Positions 25,147 through 35,700 of a stretch of DNA of 64,000 bases are shown here, one piece after another. Origin of the DNA: Henriciella barbarensis (lineage in GTDB: Bacteria; Pseudomonadota; Alphaproteobacteria; Caulobacterales; Hyphomonadaceae); the NCBI RefSeq assembly GCF_003576345.1, contig NZ_QWGB01000008.1:1-64000 (forward strand), written 5' to 3'. Position numbers and translations under genes: made by a program. The notes under the pieces were generated by a model, which was given only the letters and a program-made list of their open reading frames with translations, searched no databases and was not told the origin of the DNA. The stretch's first letter is position 1, and each line of letters begins with the position of its first letter.

Positions 25147-25569
25147 ATGCTGCCCCCAAAGCCTGCTGACAATTTCAAGCGCGTGAGCCGTTCGGAGAAG
25201 GAATGGCGCGAACTCCTCACCGATGAACAGTATCGCGTGGGTGTCAGAGACGGGACGGAGCGCGCCTTCTCGCCCGGCAACCACAATGATGAAAAGCGCG
25301 ATGGCATGTATCATTGCGTTGGGTGCGACACGCCGCTCTGGTCGTCGGAACACAAGTTCGACTCTGGCACGGGCTGGCCAAGCTTCTACAAGCCGGTGCG
25401 TGAAACCGCCGTTGACACCAAGACCGACTTCAAGATGATCATGCCGCGCAAGGAGTGCCATTGCGCGACCTGCGGGCTCCATATGGGGCACGTCTTCAAG
25501 GATGGCCCACCGCCGACCGGCGAGCGCTGGTGCATCAATGGTGTCGTGCTGGAATTCAAGCCCGCCTGA
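25147..25569 (+). CDS. msrB: Peptide-methionine (R)-S-oxide reductase
   Basis: 140 residues, SelR/MsrB domain throughout. The structural zinc site is Cys57/Cys60 (CVGC) and Cys106/Cys109 (CATC). The catalytic Cys129 is in RWCINGVVLEF, and the His/Trp pocket is in SGTGWPSFY and GLHMGHVFKDGP. It repairs methionine-R-sulfoxide in proteins using thioredoxin. No signal peptide, so cytoplasmic. The ATG at 25147 is preceded by ACAGGAG; an in-frame TTG at 25138 is a poorer choice. Confidence 0.95.
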   Translation: MLPPKPADNFKRVSRSEKEWRELLTDEQYRVGVRDGTERAFSPGNHNDEKRDGMYHCVGCDTPLWSSEHKFDSGTGWPSFYKPVRETAVDTKTDFKMIMPRKECHCATCGLHMGHVFKDGPPPTGERWCINGVVLEFKPA

Positions 25570-25645
25570 CGCACAGATTTCTGGACAGCAGCAATGTAGC
25601 CGCTAGGGTTTCACGTTTCTCGATATGGAACGGAGATTTTCCCGA

Positions 25646-27910
25646 ATGCGAATGAGCTTTCTGCTGGCCAGTGCCGCGAGTGCTGCCCTTCTAACAGGGT
25701 GCACGTCTCCCACCGGACCCACCGAACAGAGCGACAATACAATGACCGAATCTGCTTCTGACACGCAGACAGCAACCGACGCACGCGCCGAAACCCCGCC
25801 GATGGCCAAGCGCGTCCCGGTAGAGATCGAACAGGTCGGACGCACGCGTACCGATAATTACCAGTGGATGAAGGACGAAAACTGGCAGCAGGTCATGCGC
25901 GACCCGTCAGTCCTCCGCGAAGATATCCGCGAATACCTTGAGGCCGAGAACGCCTACACCAAGGCCTCGCTGGAAGACCCGACAGAAGAACTGCGCGAGA
26001 CGCTGCTGGCGGAAATGCGCGGGCGCATCAAGGAGGATGACAGCTCTGTCCCCTCCAAGGATGGGCCATATGCCTATTATGTGCGCTACCGCGAAGGCGG
26101 TGAGTATCCGATCTTTGCGCGCAAGCCGGCTGAACAGGCCTTCGATGCCGATGCTCCTGAAACCGTACTGTTCGATGGCGACACAGAAGCAGAAGGCCAG
26201 TCCTACTTCTCGATCCGTGGACTGGAGCAGTCGCCAGACCATAAGCTGCTCGCGTCTGCGATCGACACGCAGGGCAGCGAGTATTACACCATCGCCGTAC
26301 GTAATATCGAAACCGGCGAAGCTGTAGGTGTCCCGATCGAAGGCACTTATGGCAGCTTCGAATGGGGCGCCGATTCAAATCTTCTCTACTGGGTCGAACG
26401 CGACGATAATGGCCGACCGACTGCCGTTTTCCAGCGCGACCTGACAACGGGCGAAGATGTCGAGATTTATCGGGAAGAGGATCCAGGCTTCTTTGTTGGT
26501 GTCAGCAAATCAGAATCGGAAGAGTTCATCTTCGTGGAGAGCGGCGGTCACACATCCGGCGAAGTGTGGTTCTTCCCGGCGGATGCAAAGAGGCCAGAGC
26601 CGACCCTCGTGGCGCCGCGCAAGGAAGATGAAGAGTACGACGTAACACACTGGAATGATGCGTTTTACATTCTGACGAACGCCGAAGGTGCCGTTGATTT
26701 CAAAGTGATGAAGGCGCCCATCGAAAACCCTGGACGTGAGAACTGGGAGGAAGTCATTCCGCACCGCCCAGGTACGCTGGTCCTCGGCCTTGATCCTTAT
26801 AAAGATCACCTCGTTCGGCTGGAGCGGGCCAACGCCCTGCCCCGCATCGTCGTCCGCGCCCGCGAAAGCGGCGACGAGCACACGATTGCGATGGACGAGA
26901 GCGCCTATGATCTTGGCCTCGGTTCAGGCGAGTATGACTCGACCGTGATGCGGTATGATTACGCCTCGCCTGCGCGTCCAAGCCAGGTTTTTGATTACGA
27001 CATGGCAACCCGCGAACGCACGCTTCGCAAGACGCGTGAAGTACCGTCCGGTCACAATGCAGACGATTATGTGGTGGAACGGATCATGGCCCCGGCCTGG
27101 GACGGTGAGGAAATCCCCGTCACAATCCTGCGCCGAGCCGATACGCCTGTTGATGGCAGCGCGCCCCTGCTTCTGTATGGATATGGCTCCTACGGCATCA
27201 CCATCCCGGCGAGCTTTTCTACTTCCCGCCTGTCATTGGTCGACCGGGGCTTTGTCTATGCCATTGCCCATATCCGGGGCTCCCAGGCCAAGGGTTACCA
27301 ATGGTATCTCGATGGCAAGCTCGAGAAGAAGGCGAACACCTTCAAGGACTATGTTTCTGTGGGGCGCTATCTTATTGAGAACGGCTATGGCGCTGAAGGC
27401 CGCGTTGTTGGTCATGGCGGATCGGCTGGCGGACTTCTCATGGGCGCCGCGGCGAACATGGATCCGGAGCTTTTCGGCGGCATCATTGCGGCCGTCCCGT
27501 TTGTCGATGTGATCAACACCATGTCGGACGACACCCTTCCTCTGACGCCTCCGGAATGGCCCGAATGGGGGAACCCGATCACGGATGCCGAGGCTTACGA
27601 CACGATCCTCGCCTATAGTCCCTATGAAAATGTGGCCGACAAGGACTATCCGGCCATGCTGATCACCGGCGGGCTGTCGGACCCGCGCGTGACTTACTGG
27701 GAGCCGTCGAAATGGGCCGCCCAGCTGCGCCATGAAGCGCCGGACGCTGGTCCATACTATCTGCGTATCAACATGGATGCCGGGCATGGCGGCTCCACCG
27801 GACGGTTTGAGGGTTTGAAAGAGACAGCAATCGAATACGCATTTGCCCTGGCCAGCGTTGGCTTGGTCGACGGCTATGACATTTCGCGTTCGGAGACGTC
27901 TTCCGACTAA
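25646..27910 (+). CDS. Prolyl oligopeptidase-family serine peptidase (S9A), lipoprotein
   Basis: 754 residues. A lipoprotein signal ends in LLTGC (Cys19). The mature protein has the S9A layout: N-terminal segment (RTDNYQWMKDENW), a seven-bladed propeller (about 120-470) and an alpha/beta hydrolase domain with the triad Ser593 in GHGGSAGG, Asp679 in GGLSDPRV and His714 in DAGHGGSTG. It resembles protease II/oligopeptidase B-type enzymes and would cut short peptides after Pro or basic residues at the cell envelope. An upstream ATG at 25625 is in frame; 25646 fits the signal peptide and a GGAG site better. Confidence 0.9.
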   Translation: MRMSFLLASAASAALLTGCTSPTGPTEQSDNTMTESASDTQTATDARAETPPMAKRVPVEIEQVGRTRTDNYQWMKDENWQQVMRDPSVLREDIREYLEAENAYTKASLEDPTEELRETLLAEMRGRIKEDDSSVPSKDGPYAYYVRYREGGEYPIFARKPAEQAFDADAPETVLFDGDTEAEGQSYFSIRGLEQSPDHKLLASAIDTQGSEYYTIAVRNIETGEAVGVPIEGTYGSFEWGADSNLLYWVERDDNGRPTAVFQRDLTTGEDVEIYREEDPGFFVGVSKSESEEFIFVESGGHTSGEVWFFPADAKRPEPTLVAPRKEDEEYDVTHWNDAFYILTNAEGAVDFKVMKAPIENPGRENWEEVIPHRPGTLVLGLDPYKDHLVRLERANALPRIVVRARESGDEHTIAMDESAYDLGLGSGEYDSTVMRYDYASPARPSQVFDYDMATRERTLRKTREVPSGHNADDYVVERIMAPAWDGEEIPVTILRRADTPVDGSAPLLLYGYGSYGITIPASFSTSRLSLVDRGFVYAIAHIRGSQAKGYQWYLDGKLEKKANTFKDYVSVGRYLIENGYGAEGRVVGHGGSAGGLLMGAAANMDPELFGGIIAAVPFVDVINTMSDDTLPLTPPEWPEWGNPITDAEAYDTILAYSPYENVADKDYPAMLITGGLSDPRVTYWEPSKWAAQLRHEAPDAGPYYLRINMDAGHGGSTGRFEGLKETAIEYAFALASVGLVDGYDISRSETSSD

Positions 27911-27937
27911 CCCGGCACGTCAAGCCAACAGAACAGA

Positions 27938-27970
27938 ACGCCGGCCCCTCTAGGGGAGCCGGCGTTTTTT
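27938..27970 (+). terminator. Rho-independent terminator of the S9A peptidase gene
   Basis: ACGCCGGC (27938-27945) pairs with GCCGGCGT (27958-27965), with an inner CCCT/AGGG pairing, and runs into six T residues (27965-27970). Strong hairpin 28 bases after the peptidase stop. Confidence 0.9.
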
Positions 27971-28034
27971 GTGCTGCCCCCGAAACCCTCCCCGGCAAGG
28001 ATGCCGCCGAGGGCAACTTTCCTTCCGCGCAACG

Positions 28035-28063
28035 AAAATGGCCCGGCATTGCTGCCGGGCCAT
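28035..28063 (-). terminator. Rho-independent terminator of the OmpA-family gene
   Basis: ATGGCCCGGCA (28038-28048) and TGCCGGGCCAT (28053-28063) form a perfect 11-bp stem with a 4-base loop. On the minus strand it is followed by a short T-tract (AAAA at 28035-28038 on the plus strand). It lies 31 bases after the OmpA-family stop codon. Confidence 0.85.
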
Positions 28064-28094
28064 CATCAATTCTGAATGTCAGATCAGACCGTTC

Positions 28095-29306
28095 TTAGCG
28101 AACGATGATCGTGACTTCCGAACGACGGTTCAGAGGCTCACGCACACCGTCGCCGGTTTGCTTGGCCAGATCGTTCTCACCGCGGCCTTCCGTGGCGATC
28201 ATGCTGGATGGGATGCCGCGCTCGTTAAGAGCCGTAGCAACCGCACCAGCGCGACGCTCGGAGAGACGTGCGTTGTAGGACTGTGCACCGGACGTGTCGG
28301 TGTGGCCGACGATCGTCACAGAGTTCGCAGCACACTCCTGGCGGCTACGGATGTTCGCCACAGCCTGATCGATCACAGCCGAAGCCTGGCTGGTGATGTT
28401 CGACTTGTCCCACTCGAAGTAGACCACGAACGCCTGGTTCAGCGTCGAGCACGACGGTGGTGGCGGAGGTGGTGGTGGTGGAGGCGGCGGCGGCGGTGGT
28501 GGCGGCGGCGGCGGTGGCGGTGGTGGCGGTGGAGGCGGCGGTGGCGGTGGAGCCGCTGGAGCCGCAAACTGATACCGCAGACCAACCGTCACGGAGTGAT
28601 CTTCATACTCGCCGCTGTAAGGAACCGGCTGACCGAGCGGTGCGCGGCCATCGAGGTTCAGGTCGTCGACGAAGAAGTACTTGTAGCCGAGGTCAAGCGT
28701 CAGACGCTCGGTAAGGCCGTAACCGATACCACCGAGAAGCTGGTAGGCCATGCCGGTGTCGTCGTCGTTGAAGCCGTTGGCGTCGAACGTCTGAACGCCG
28801 CCTGCGGTAACAACGCCAGCGCGCAGGTTGGTCGCGCGAGCGTCAACCTTTGCCAGACCGATACCAGCACCGAGGTATGGCTGGACAGCGCCTGTCGGGT
28901 TGAAGTCGTACAGAGCGTTGAACATCAGCTCATAGATGCTGATGTTGCCGTCGCCACCAACCGAATAGCCACCATTGGCCAGCGGCGGGAGGTTCAGGAT
29001 GCTTGCACCGGTGATCGTGGTGGACGGCTCAAGGTCGCCACCGCGGTAACCGAAGGTCGATTCCAGACGGAAGCCGTTGCCGAAGCCATAACCCAGGCCG
29101 ATTTGAGCGCCGAGCAGGCCGTCGCCGTCGAGTTCCTGATCGCCACCAAGCGCGAATGGCGCATTGGTTGGCGGATCGGAGTCAAGCTCACCGTCGAAGC
29201 TGTAGCCCAGATCAGCGCGGCCATACCAGCCGTCCTGAGCGTTAGCGACAGACATTGCAGACGCCAAGGCGGCCGCGGCTGTCGCGCACATAAGAGTTCT
29301 TTTCAT
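28095..29306 (-). CDS. OmpA-family outer membrane protein with polyproline linker
   Basis: About 403 residues. A signal peptide (ALASAMSVANA) precedes an eight-stranded beta-barrel of the OmpA/OmpW type (about 25-255, with DGWYGRADLGYSF and ERLTLDLGYKYFFVDDLNL). Then come 32 consecutive prolines, encoded at 28455-28550, and a C-terminal peptidoglycan-binding OmpA domain (FVVYFEWDKSNITSQA ... IVGHTDTSGAQSYNARLSERRA). It anchors the outer membrane to the cell wall. ATG at 29306 has AGGGG upstream; another ATG lies 6 bases earlier. The long proline run needs EF-P for translation. Confidence 0.93.
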   Translation of the reverse strand: MKRTLMCATAAAALASAMSVANAQDGWYGRADLGYSFDGELDSDPPTNAPFALGGDQELDGDGLLGAQIGLGYGFGNGFRLESTFGYRGGDLEPSTTITGASILNLPPLANGGYSVGGDGNISIYELMFNALYDFNPTGAVQPYLGAGIGLAKVDARATNLRAGVVTAGGVQTFDANGFNDDDTGMAYQLLGGIGYGLTERLTLDLGYKYFFVDDLNLDGRAPLGQPVPYSGEYEDHSVTVGLRYQFAAPAAPPPPPPPPPPPPPPPPPPPPPPPPPPPPPPPPSCSTLNQAFVVYFEWDKSNITSQASAVIDQAVANIRSRQECAANSVTIVGHTDTSGAQSYNARLSERRAGAVATALNERGIPSSMIATEGRGENDLAKQTGDGVREPLNRRSEVTIIVR

Positions 29307-29573
29307 ACTCATCCCCTATTGTGAGCCGAATAGGCACTATTACCCATCGACCGCAGAGACTAAACGGACCATTCCGTGTGGATACCCTCCTAGAACAACT
29401 TCGTTCCTGAGACGAGTGTACTAAGAAGGAAAATAGTTGAAACTTCGCGTTTTTTCTAGCAAGCGCGGCGTAAATGCAACATTTTTTCTTGCATGACAGC
29501 TCGGCGCCCGGACTTTGCCAGATTGCGGTCATATTTGCGCAACCAAGTCCGGAATAATCGAATCAGGGGGAAA

Positions 29574-29650
29574 TGGTACCGCCTCTCCGGCTTGAACGGA
29601 GGACCTCTGGTTCCACAAACCAGCGCTCTAACCAACTGAGCTAAGGCGGC
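29574..29650 (-). tRNA. tRNA-His (GTG anticodon), lacking G(-1)
   Basis: The minus strand gives a full cloverleaf. The acceptor strand GCCGCCT pairs with AGGCGGT (first pair G-U) and the D-arm is GCTC...GAGC. The anticodon stem is CTGGT/ACCAG with loop TTGTGGA and anticodon GTG at 29614-29616, and the T-arm is CTCCG-TTCAAGC-CGGAG. It ends with discriminator A and an encoded CCA. The base before position 1 is T and not G, so the usual G(-1) of tRNA-His is absent and the discriminator is A in place of C. This is the known derived state in a large group of alphaproteobacteria. Confidence 0.95.
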
Positions 29651-29724
29651 ACGCCGGACGCACATACGCCCAAGCGGCTTTGCGTTCAAGACGCTTTCCC
29701 GAGTCTGATGCAGTCCCCTGTCCC

Positions 29725-31236
29725 CTATTCCGCAGCAAGGGGCTGCAGCGTTGTCTCCAAGGGGGTTTCGAAGGCAGCATCCCCCTGTTTCCGGTAGCGA
29801 AGGACGCCGTCATCCAGCTTGGCACGGCCGATCTCGAATATGTCCTGGACATAGTTCTGGTTGAGCCGCCAGGGCGCTTCCTGTCCCTGTTTTGGAAGAC
29901 GGTGAAGCGCACGCGTGACGTAACCAGACGAGAAGTCGAGCCAGGGCGCATCGCCCGGATGCTGATCTGCGATGGGGCGAACCTCTACCGCGCCGGTCTT
30001 GTCCATATGCTTGATCAGGCGCGAAACGAATTTGGCGATGAGGTCCGCTTTCAGCGTCCAGGAGGCATTCGTATAGCCGAATGTCACCACGAGGTTGGGG
30101 ACATTGTTGAACATGATCCCGCGATAGCCATGCAGGCTCGCCGGCTCGACCGGCTGGCCATCAATGTAAAGGTCTGCGCCGCCCATGAACTCCAGCTGGA
30201 GTCCTGTCGCTGAGACGACGATATCAGCGTCGAGCGTCTTTCCCGAGGTGAGTTTCAGGCCGGTCTCCGTGAACGTATCGATCGTATCGGTGGCAACGCT
30301 GGCCTCGCCAGCCTTGATCGACTGGAACAGGTCGCCATCCGGCACCAGGCAGAGACGCTGATCCCAGGGATTGTAGCTCGGCGTGAAATGCGTACCGACG
30401 TCGAAATCAGCGCCCAGTTCCTCCTGCGCCATGCCGACGATACGCGCTTTGACCTTATCTGGACGTCGACGCGCGAGCCTGAAGAACAGCATCTGAAGCA
30501 GCGTATTCTTCCAGCGGGTCAGCCCATAGGCTGCCTTTTCGGGCAGGACTTTCCGCAAGCCGAGAGCAACCTTGTCCTCAGCGGGGCGTGAAACGATGTA
30601 GGTCGGCGACCGCTGCAGCATGGTGACGTGCGCGGCTTTCTTCGCCATCTCCGGCACGAGCGTCACAGCCGTCGCGCCAGAGCCGATGACGACGACTTTC
30701 TTACCGCTATAATCAAGGTCTTCTGGCCAGGCCTGGGGATGTATCACCTGCCCCTTGAAGGTCACTTCCCCCGGGAAGTCCGGTTTGTAGCCGCCTTCAT
30801 AGGAGTAGTAGCCCGCACACATGTGCAGGATGCGGCAGGTCAGCGTACGTTCAACGCCTTCGGCCTTGTCTTCGACCTTGAGCGACCATAGCGCGGCTTC
30901 GGAATCCCATCGCGCTTCGCGGACCAGGTGCTCGAACCTGATCTTGCGATCAATACCGTTCTCGGAAGCGGTCTCACGAACATAGTTCAGGATGGACGGC
31001 CCGTCGGCGATCGCCTTGCGCTCTTTCCACGGTTTGAAGTCGTAGCCGAGCGTATGCATGTCGCTATCGGATCGGATACCGGGATATCGAAAGAGATCCC
31101 ACGTCCCGCCAATTGCCTCGCGGCCCTCAAGAATGGCGTAGGTTTTTCCGGGACAGCGTTCCTGCAGATAATAGGCGGCGCCGATGCCGGACAAACCCGC
31201 GCCTACGATCAGTACGTCGAAATCGGGATTTGCCAT
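29725..31236 (-). CDS. Flavin-containing monooxygenase, Baeyer-Villiger type
   Basis: 503 residues. FAD-binding VGAGLSGIG at about 11-19, NADPH-binding VIGSGATAV near 187, and the Baeyer-Villiger fingerprint FKGQVIHPQAWP (FxGxxxHxxxWP) near 164-175 are all present. It would insert oxygen next to a ketone or hydroxylate a lipophilic substrate. Located 39 bases after the RND outer-membrane gene on the same strand, so it may be co-transcribed with the efflux operon and help handle the same compounds. Confidence 0.88.
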   Translation of the reverse strand: MANPDFDVLIVGAGLSGIGAAYYLQERCPGKTYAILEGREAIGGTWDLFRYPGIRSDSDMHTLGYDFKPWKERKAIADGPSILNYVRETASENGIDRKIRFEHLVREARWDSEAALWSLKVEDKAEGVERTLTCRILHMCAGYYSYEGGYKPDFPGEVTFKGQVIHPQAWPEDLDYSGKKVVVIGSGATAVTLVPEMAKKAAHVTMLQRSPTYIVSRPAEDKVALGLRKVLPEKAAYGLTRWKNTLLQMLFFRLARRRPDKVKARIVGMAQEELGADFDVGTHFTPSYNPWDQRLCLVPDGDLFQSIKAGEASVATDTIDTFTETGLKLTSGKTLDADIVVSATGLQLEFMGGADLYIDGQPVEPASLHGYRGIMFNNVPNLVVTFGYTNASWTLKADLIAKFVSRLIKHMDKTGAVEVRPIADQHPGDAPWLDFSSGYVTRALHRLPKQGQEAPWRLNQNYVQDIFEIGRAKLDDGVLRYRKQGDAAFETPLETTLQPLAAE

Positions 31237-31275
31237 CCATAGAGAGAACCGCGAATCCGGGCGGCTGTCCAGTTA

Positions 31276-32706
31276 TTATGACTCTGGCGTCACGATTTCA
31301 TCGCTCTCTTCCACCTCGTCTCGTGGCCAGGCACCAAGGGCGCGATAAACAGCAATGGAGTTGAGGCTACGCACCAGGTTTGCGCGAATGAGCTGCTGGC
31401 GCGCATCGTAATAAAGCTGCTGGGAATCGAGAACAGAGAGATAGTCGTCAACGCCGACCCGAAATCGCTCCTCGGAAAGATCGCGTGTGATTTCAGTATC
31501 TTCTACCAGCCGGACCAGAGCGTCTACGCGCTGGTCGATGGTCCGACGGACGGCGAGCGCATCGGCTGTGTCACGAAAGGCCAGCTGGATCGCCTGCTCA
31601 TAATTTGCGACGGCCAGCTGTTCCTGCGCCTCACGCACGTCGAGATTTGACTGACGCGCGCCTGCGTCAAAGATCGGCAGCGAGACGGATGGGCCGAACG
31701 ACCAGCCAAGTGTACCGTCGAAGAGATCGCCAAGCTCATCGCTGGAATAACCGACCTGACCGGTCAGGGAGATGATTGGGAAGAAAGCGGCACGTGCCGC
31801 TGCGATGTTGGCATTGGCAGCCATGAGCTGGCGCTCCGCTGACTGAACATCAGGCCGTGAAAGCAGCACAAGAGAAGACTGGCCTATGGGGATGTCCTCA
31901 GCGAGCGGCGTCGGGTCGAGCTTTGCGGCGCCGAGCGTACCTGCTGGAAGGTCAGTACCGACAGCGAGACGAAGGGCGTTAAGGTCCTGTTCGACCTGGG
32001 CAGAGAACTCAGCGGCCTGAGCGCGCGCGGTTTCCACACTGGCCGATGCACGGCGAACATCGAGTTCGGTTGCGATGCCAGCGTTGAAAAGTTCCTGGGT
32101 GAGATCCAGCGATTCCGACTGGACATCGACCGTGTCTTCAGCGAGCGCGAGCAGCGCCTTGTCAGCGGCAAGCTGCATCCAGATTTCGCCCACCGTGGCG
32201 GCGATGGCGATCTTGGCAGCCCGCTCGCCCTCAGAAGAGGCGAGGTAGCTTTGCAGCGCGGCCTCATTCAGCGATGCGACGCGGCCGAAGAGGTCAAGCT
32301 CATAGGCCGTGATACCGATGCTGGCGGAGGCATTGTCGAAATTGCCGCCGCCGCCATTGTTGCCGCCAATCGTTCCCCCTTCGGAAAACCCGCCATTCGC
32401 GGTCACGGTCGGCAGACGCTGGGCGCGGCTGATTCCGTATTGCGCGCGGGCCAGCTGCACATTGGCTGCAGCGATGCGCAGGTCGCGGTTTTCAGCCAGC
32501 GAGAGACGGACAAGCTCGCGCAGTTCTTCGGAAATGAAGACGTCCTGCCAATAGAGCGGCTCCACGCGCTCTCCGTTTGCGTCAGTAACGGGCAGCGCGT
32601 CGGGTATTGGCGCAGCCGGTTGCTCATAGGGCTGCGAGATGACGGCGCAGCCGCTGAGCGCAGTGGCAGCCAGGGCGCCGAGGATCATACGGTTTGTCGA
32701 GATCAT
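31276..32706 (-). CDS. RND efflux outer membrane channel (NodT/OprM family)
   Basis: 476 residues; lipoprotein signal ending in AATALSGC (Cys20). Two outer-membrane efflux protein repeats give the TolC-like barrel and helical tunnel; SLAENRDLRIAAANVQLARA and LLSRPDVQSAERQLMAANAN are typical segments. It overlaps the RND pump gene by 4 bases and completes the tripartite pump. Confidence 0.93.
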   Translation of the reverse strand: MISTNRMILGALAATALSGCAVISQPYEQPAAPIPDALPVTDANGERVEPLYWQDVFISEELRELVRLSLAENRDLRIAAANVQLARAQYGISRAQRLPTVTANGGFSEGGTIGGNNGGGGNFDNASASIGITAYELDLFGRVASLNEAALQSYLASSEGERAAKIAIAATVGEIWMQLAADKALLALAEDTVDVQSESLDLTQELFNAGIATELDVRRASASVETARAQAAEFSAQVEQDLNALRLAVGTDLPAGTLGAAKLDPTPLAEDIPIGQSSLVLLSRPDVQSAERQLMAANANIAAARAAFFPIISLTGQVGYSSDELGDLFDGTLGWSFGPSVSLPIFDAGARQSNLDVREAQEQLAVANYEQAIQLAFRDTADALAVRRTIDQRVDALVRLVEDTEITRDLSEERFRVGVDDYLSVLDSQQLYYDARQQLIRANLVRSLNSIAVYRALGAWPRDEVEESDEIVTPES

Positions 32707-35700
32707 GCGACGGCTTCCTTATTACCAGGTTGTGTCAGGGGCTTCTGGCCCGTGAGTTTGCGGATCATGACATAGAAGAGCGGTGCAAACAGCAGACCGA
32801 GAATGACCGAAACGATAAGACCGCCAAGCACGGCTGTGCCGATAGCCTGACGACCAGCAGCGCCCGCACCGGTGCTGAGCGCGAGCGGCAACACACCGAA
32901 ACCAAAGGCGAAACTCGTCATAAGGATCGGACGAAGGCGCATGCGGACAGCCTGTGAGACCGCTTCAAAAAGCTCTACGCCTTGCTGCTCAAGGTTACGG
33001 GCAAACTCGATGATGAGAATGGCGTTCTTTGAAGCCAGGCCCACCGTGGTGAGCAACGCCACCTGGAAGAAGACGTCATTGTCGAGCCCGCGAAGATGGG
33101 CCGCGAGTACGGCGCCAGCGACGCCGAGCGGCGCTGTCAGGAGGACGGCAACCGGAACGGTCCAGCTTTCATAGAGCGCTGCCAGGCAGAGGAACACGAA
33201 CAGGATCGACATGATGTAGAGAAGCGTCGCCTGATTGCCGGCGTCGCGTTCCTGCGCACTGATACCTGTCCATTCCATGTCGAGGCCCTGTGGCAACTGT
33301 CCAACGAGAGCTTCCATTTGGTCCATCGCGACGCCGGAGCTCACACCCGGAGCTGGCGCGCCCTGAATGTTGAGCGCAGGCAGGCCGTTATAGCGCTGTA
33401 GCTGTGGTGAGCCATAGGTCCAGCCTGTCGTCACGACTTCCTCCAGCGGCGTCATTTCGGTCGAGCTATTGCGAATATACCAGCCGCCAAGATCATCGGG
33501 CTGCATGCGGTTGTCCGCCTGGCCCTGTACATAAACGCGCTTGATGCGCCCCCTGTCGAGAAAGTCGTTGACATAGGTGCCACCGAACGCCGTCGAGAGA
33601 AGACTTGTGATGCTAGAGACGTCGACGCCGAGCGCCTGCGCCTTCTGGTAGTCGATGTCGATATTGAACTGCGGGCCGTCGGCCTGACCATTGGGGCGCA
33701 CGCCAGTCAGCTCTGCGCTCTGGTTTGCCATGCCGAGCAGCTGGCCTTGCGCCTGAACAAGTGCGTCGTGACCAACGCCGCCAGCATCCTGGAGGTACAT
33801 GTCAAAGCCTGACGAATTACCAAGCTGCGGGATTGGCGGTGGGACGATCGCGAAAATCTGGGCTTCGGTACCCTGGGCAAAGTTGCCGCTGGCGGCGCCT
33901 GCGATTTCCATGGCGGACTCGCCCGGGCCACCGCGTTCAGACCAGTCAACAAGCGCGCCAAAGGCGATACCGTTATTCTGGCCTTGCCCCGCGAAGCTGA
34001 AACCAGCCAAGGTGAAAAGACCTTTGATATTCTCGCCCTGCGCACCGCGATAATATTTACCGACGGAGTCCATGACTTCGGTTGTGCGCTCAAGGCTAGA
34101 GCCCGGCGGGAGCTGAACGAGGGTGATGAACTGGCCTTGATCTTCCTGCGGCAGGAAGGAGGATGGCAGACGGACAAAGCCGGCGGCCATCACGGCGACG
34201 ATCACCGCAAACACACCTGCGAAGATCCAGCGGCGGCGAAGGATGCGGTCAACGATGTTTCCGTAACCATCGCGCATCCGGTCAAAGCCATTGTTGAACC
34301 AGACGGCCGGCTTCTGGAGCATCCCCGGTTTCTTTTCGTTATCAGGCTTTTTGAGGATGGTCGCACAAAGAGCTGGCGACAGGATAAGCGCGATCAGGAG
34401 CGACAGCGCCATCGCCGAGACAATCGTCACGGAGAACTGGCGGTAGATGAGACCCGCCGAGCCTGGAAAGAACGCCATCGGCACAAAGACCGCAGATAGT
34501 GTCACCACGATGCCGATCAGCGCGCCGGTGATCTGACTCATCGACTTGCGTGTGGCCTCAACAGGGCCAAGTCCGTCTTCTTCCATGACGCGTTCGACGT
34601 TTTCGACCACGACGATCGCATCGTCCACGATAAGGCCGATTGCGAGCACCATGGCGAACATGGTCAGTGTATTGATCGAGAAACCAAGCGTCAGCAGACC
34701 GACCATAACGCCGAGAAGCACGACCGGCACCGCGATCATCGGGATGAAGGATGCGCGAAGGCTCTGAAGGAAAACGAAGATGACGAGGAAGACGAGGATG
34801 ACGGCTTCGATCAGTGTTTTCTGGACCTCATGAATGGAGGTTTCGATGAAGGGCGTCGTATCGACGGGGAAGGCGTAATCAATATCTTGCGGAAAAGCTT
34901 CAGAAAGCCGTTCGACTTCTGCCTTTACGGCCTCCGCCGTTTCCAGCGCGTTCGCGCCCGTGGCAAGCGACACGCCAAAACCAGATGAAGGATAGCCGTT
35001 GAATTTCGAATTGAAGGCATAGTTTTCCGCGCCAAGCTCTACCGTGCCGACATCGCCAAGGCGGACCGAGCCACCTTCTGACGTGGTGCGAATGAGGAGT
35101 TCGCGAAACTCTTCCGGCGTATTGAGAAGCGACTGGAGTGTCACCGTTGCGTTGATTTCCTGACCGGGAACAGACGGCGCGCCACCAAGCGCGCCGGCAG
35201 AGACCTGCGTATTCTGTGCGCGGATCGCGGTGATTACGTCTGCTGGAACGAGGTCGAACTGAACGAGCTTGTCCGGATCGAGCCAGATTCGCATCGCATA
35301 TTGCGAGCCGAATTGCTGAACCCGGCCGACACCATCAACCCGGCTGATCGAATCGTACATGTTCGAGCGGACATAATCGCCAAGATCGGTCTGGTCGTAA
35401 GTGCCGTTCGGCGAATAAAGCGCGGTGATGAGAAGGAAGCCGGTGCTCGCCTTGTCGACGGTTACACCTTGACGCTGCACCGGTTCAGGCAGGAGTGGTG
35501 TAGCCAGCGAGAGCTTGTTCTGGACCTGGACCTGCGCAATGTCAGGGTCCGTGCCGGTCTCGAAGGTGAGTGTCACAGACGCCTGCCCCGATGAGCTGGA
35601 CGAGGACGAGATGTAATCAAGGCCATCAAGACCCGTCATCTGCTGCTCGATCACCTGCGTAACCGAATCCTCGACCGCCTTGGCCGAAGCCCCGGGATAG

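Noticed and set aside
28455-28550. GGN-type simple repeat as a possible tandem repeat or CRISPR-like array
   Set aside because: It encodes the polyproline linker of the OmpA protein with mixed codons; no spacers or repeat units.
27969-29324. 451-codon plus-strand open frame rich in Trp and Arg
   Set aside because: Antisense of the OmpA-family gene; the Trp/Arg run is the reverse of the proline codons.
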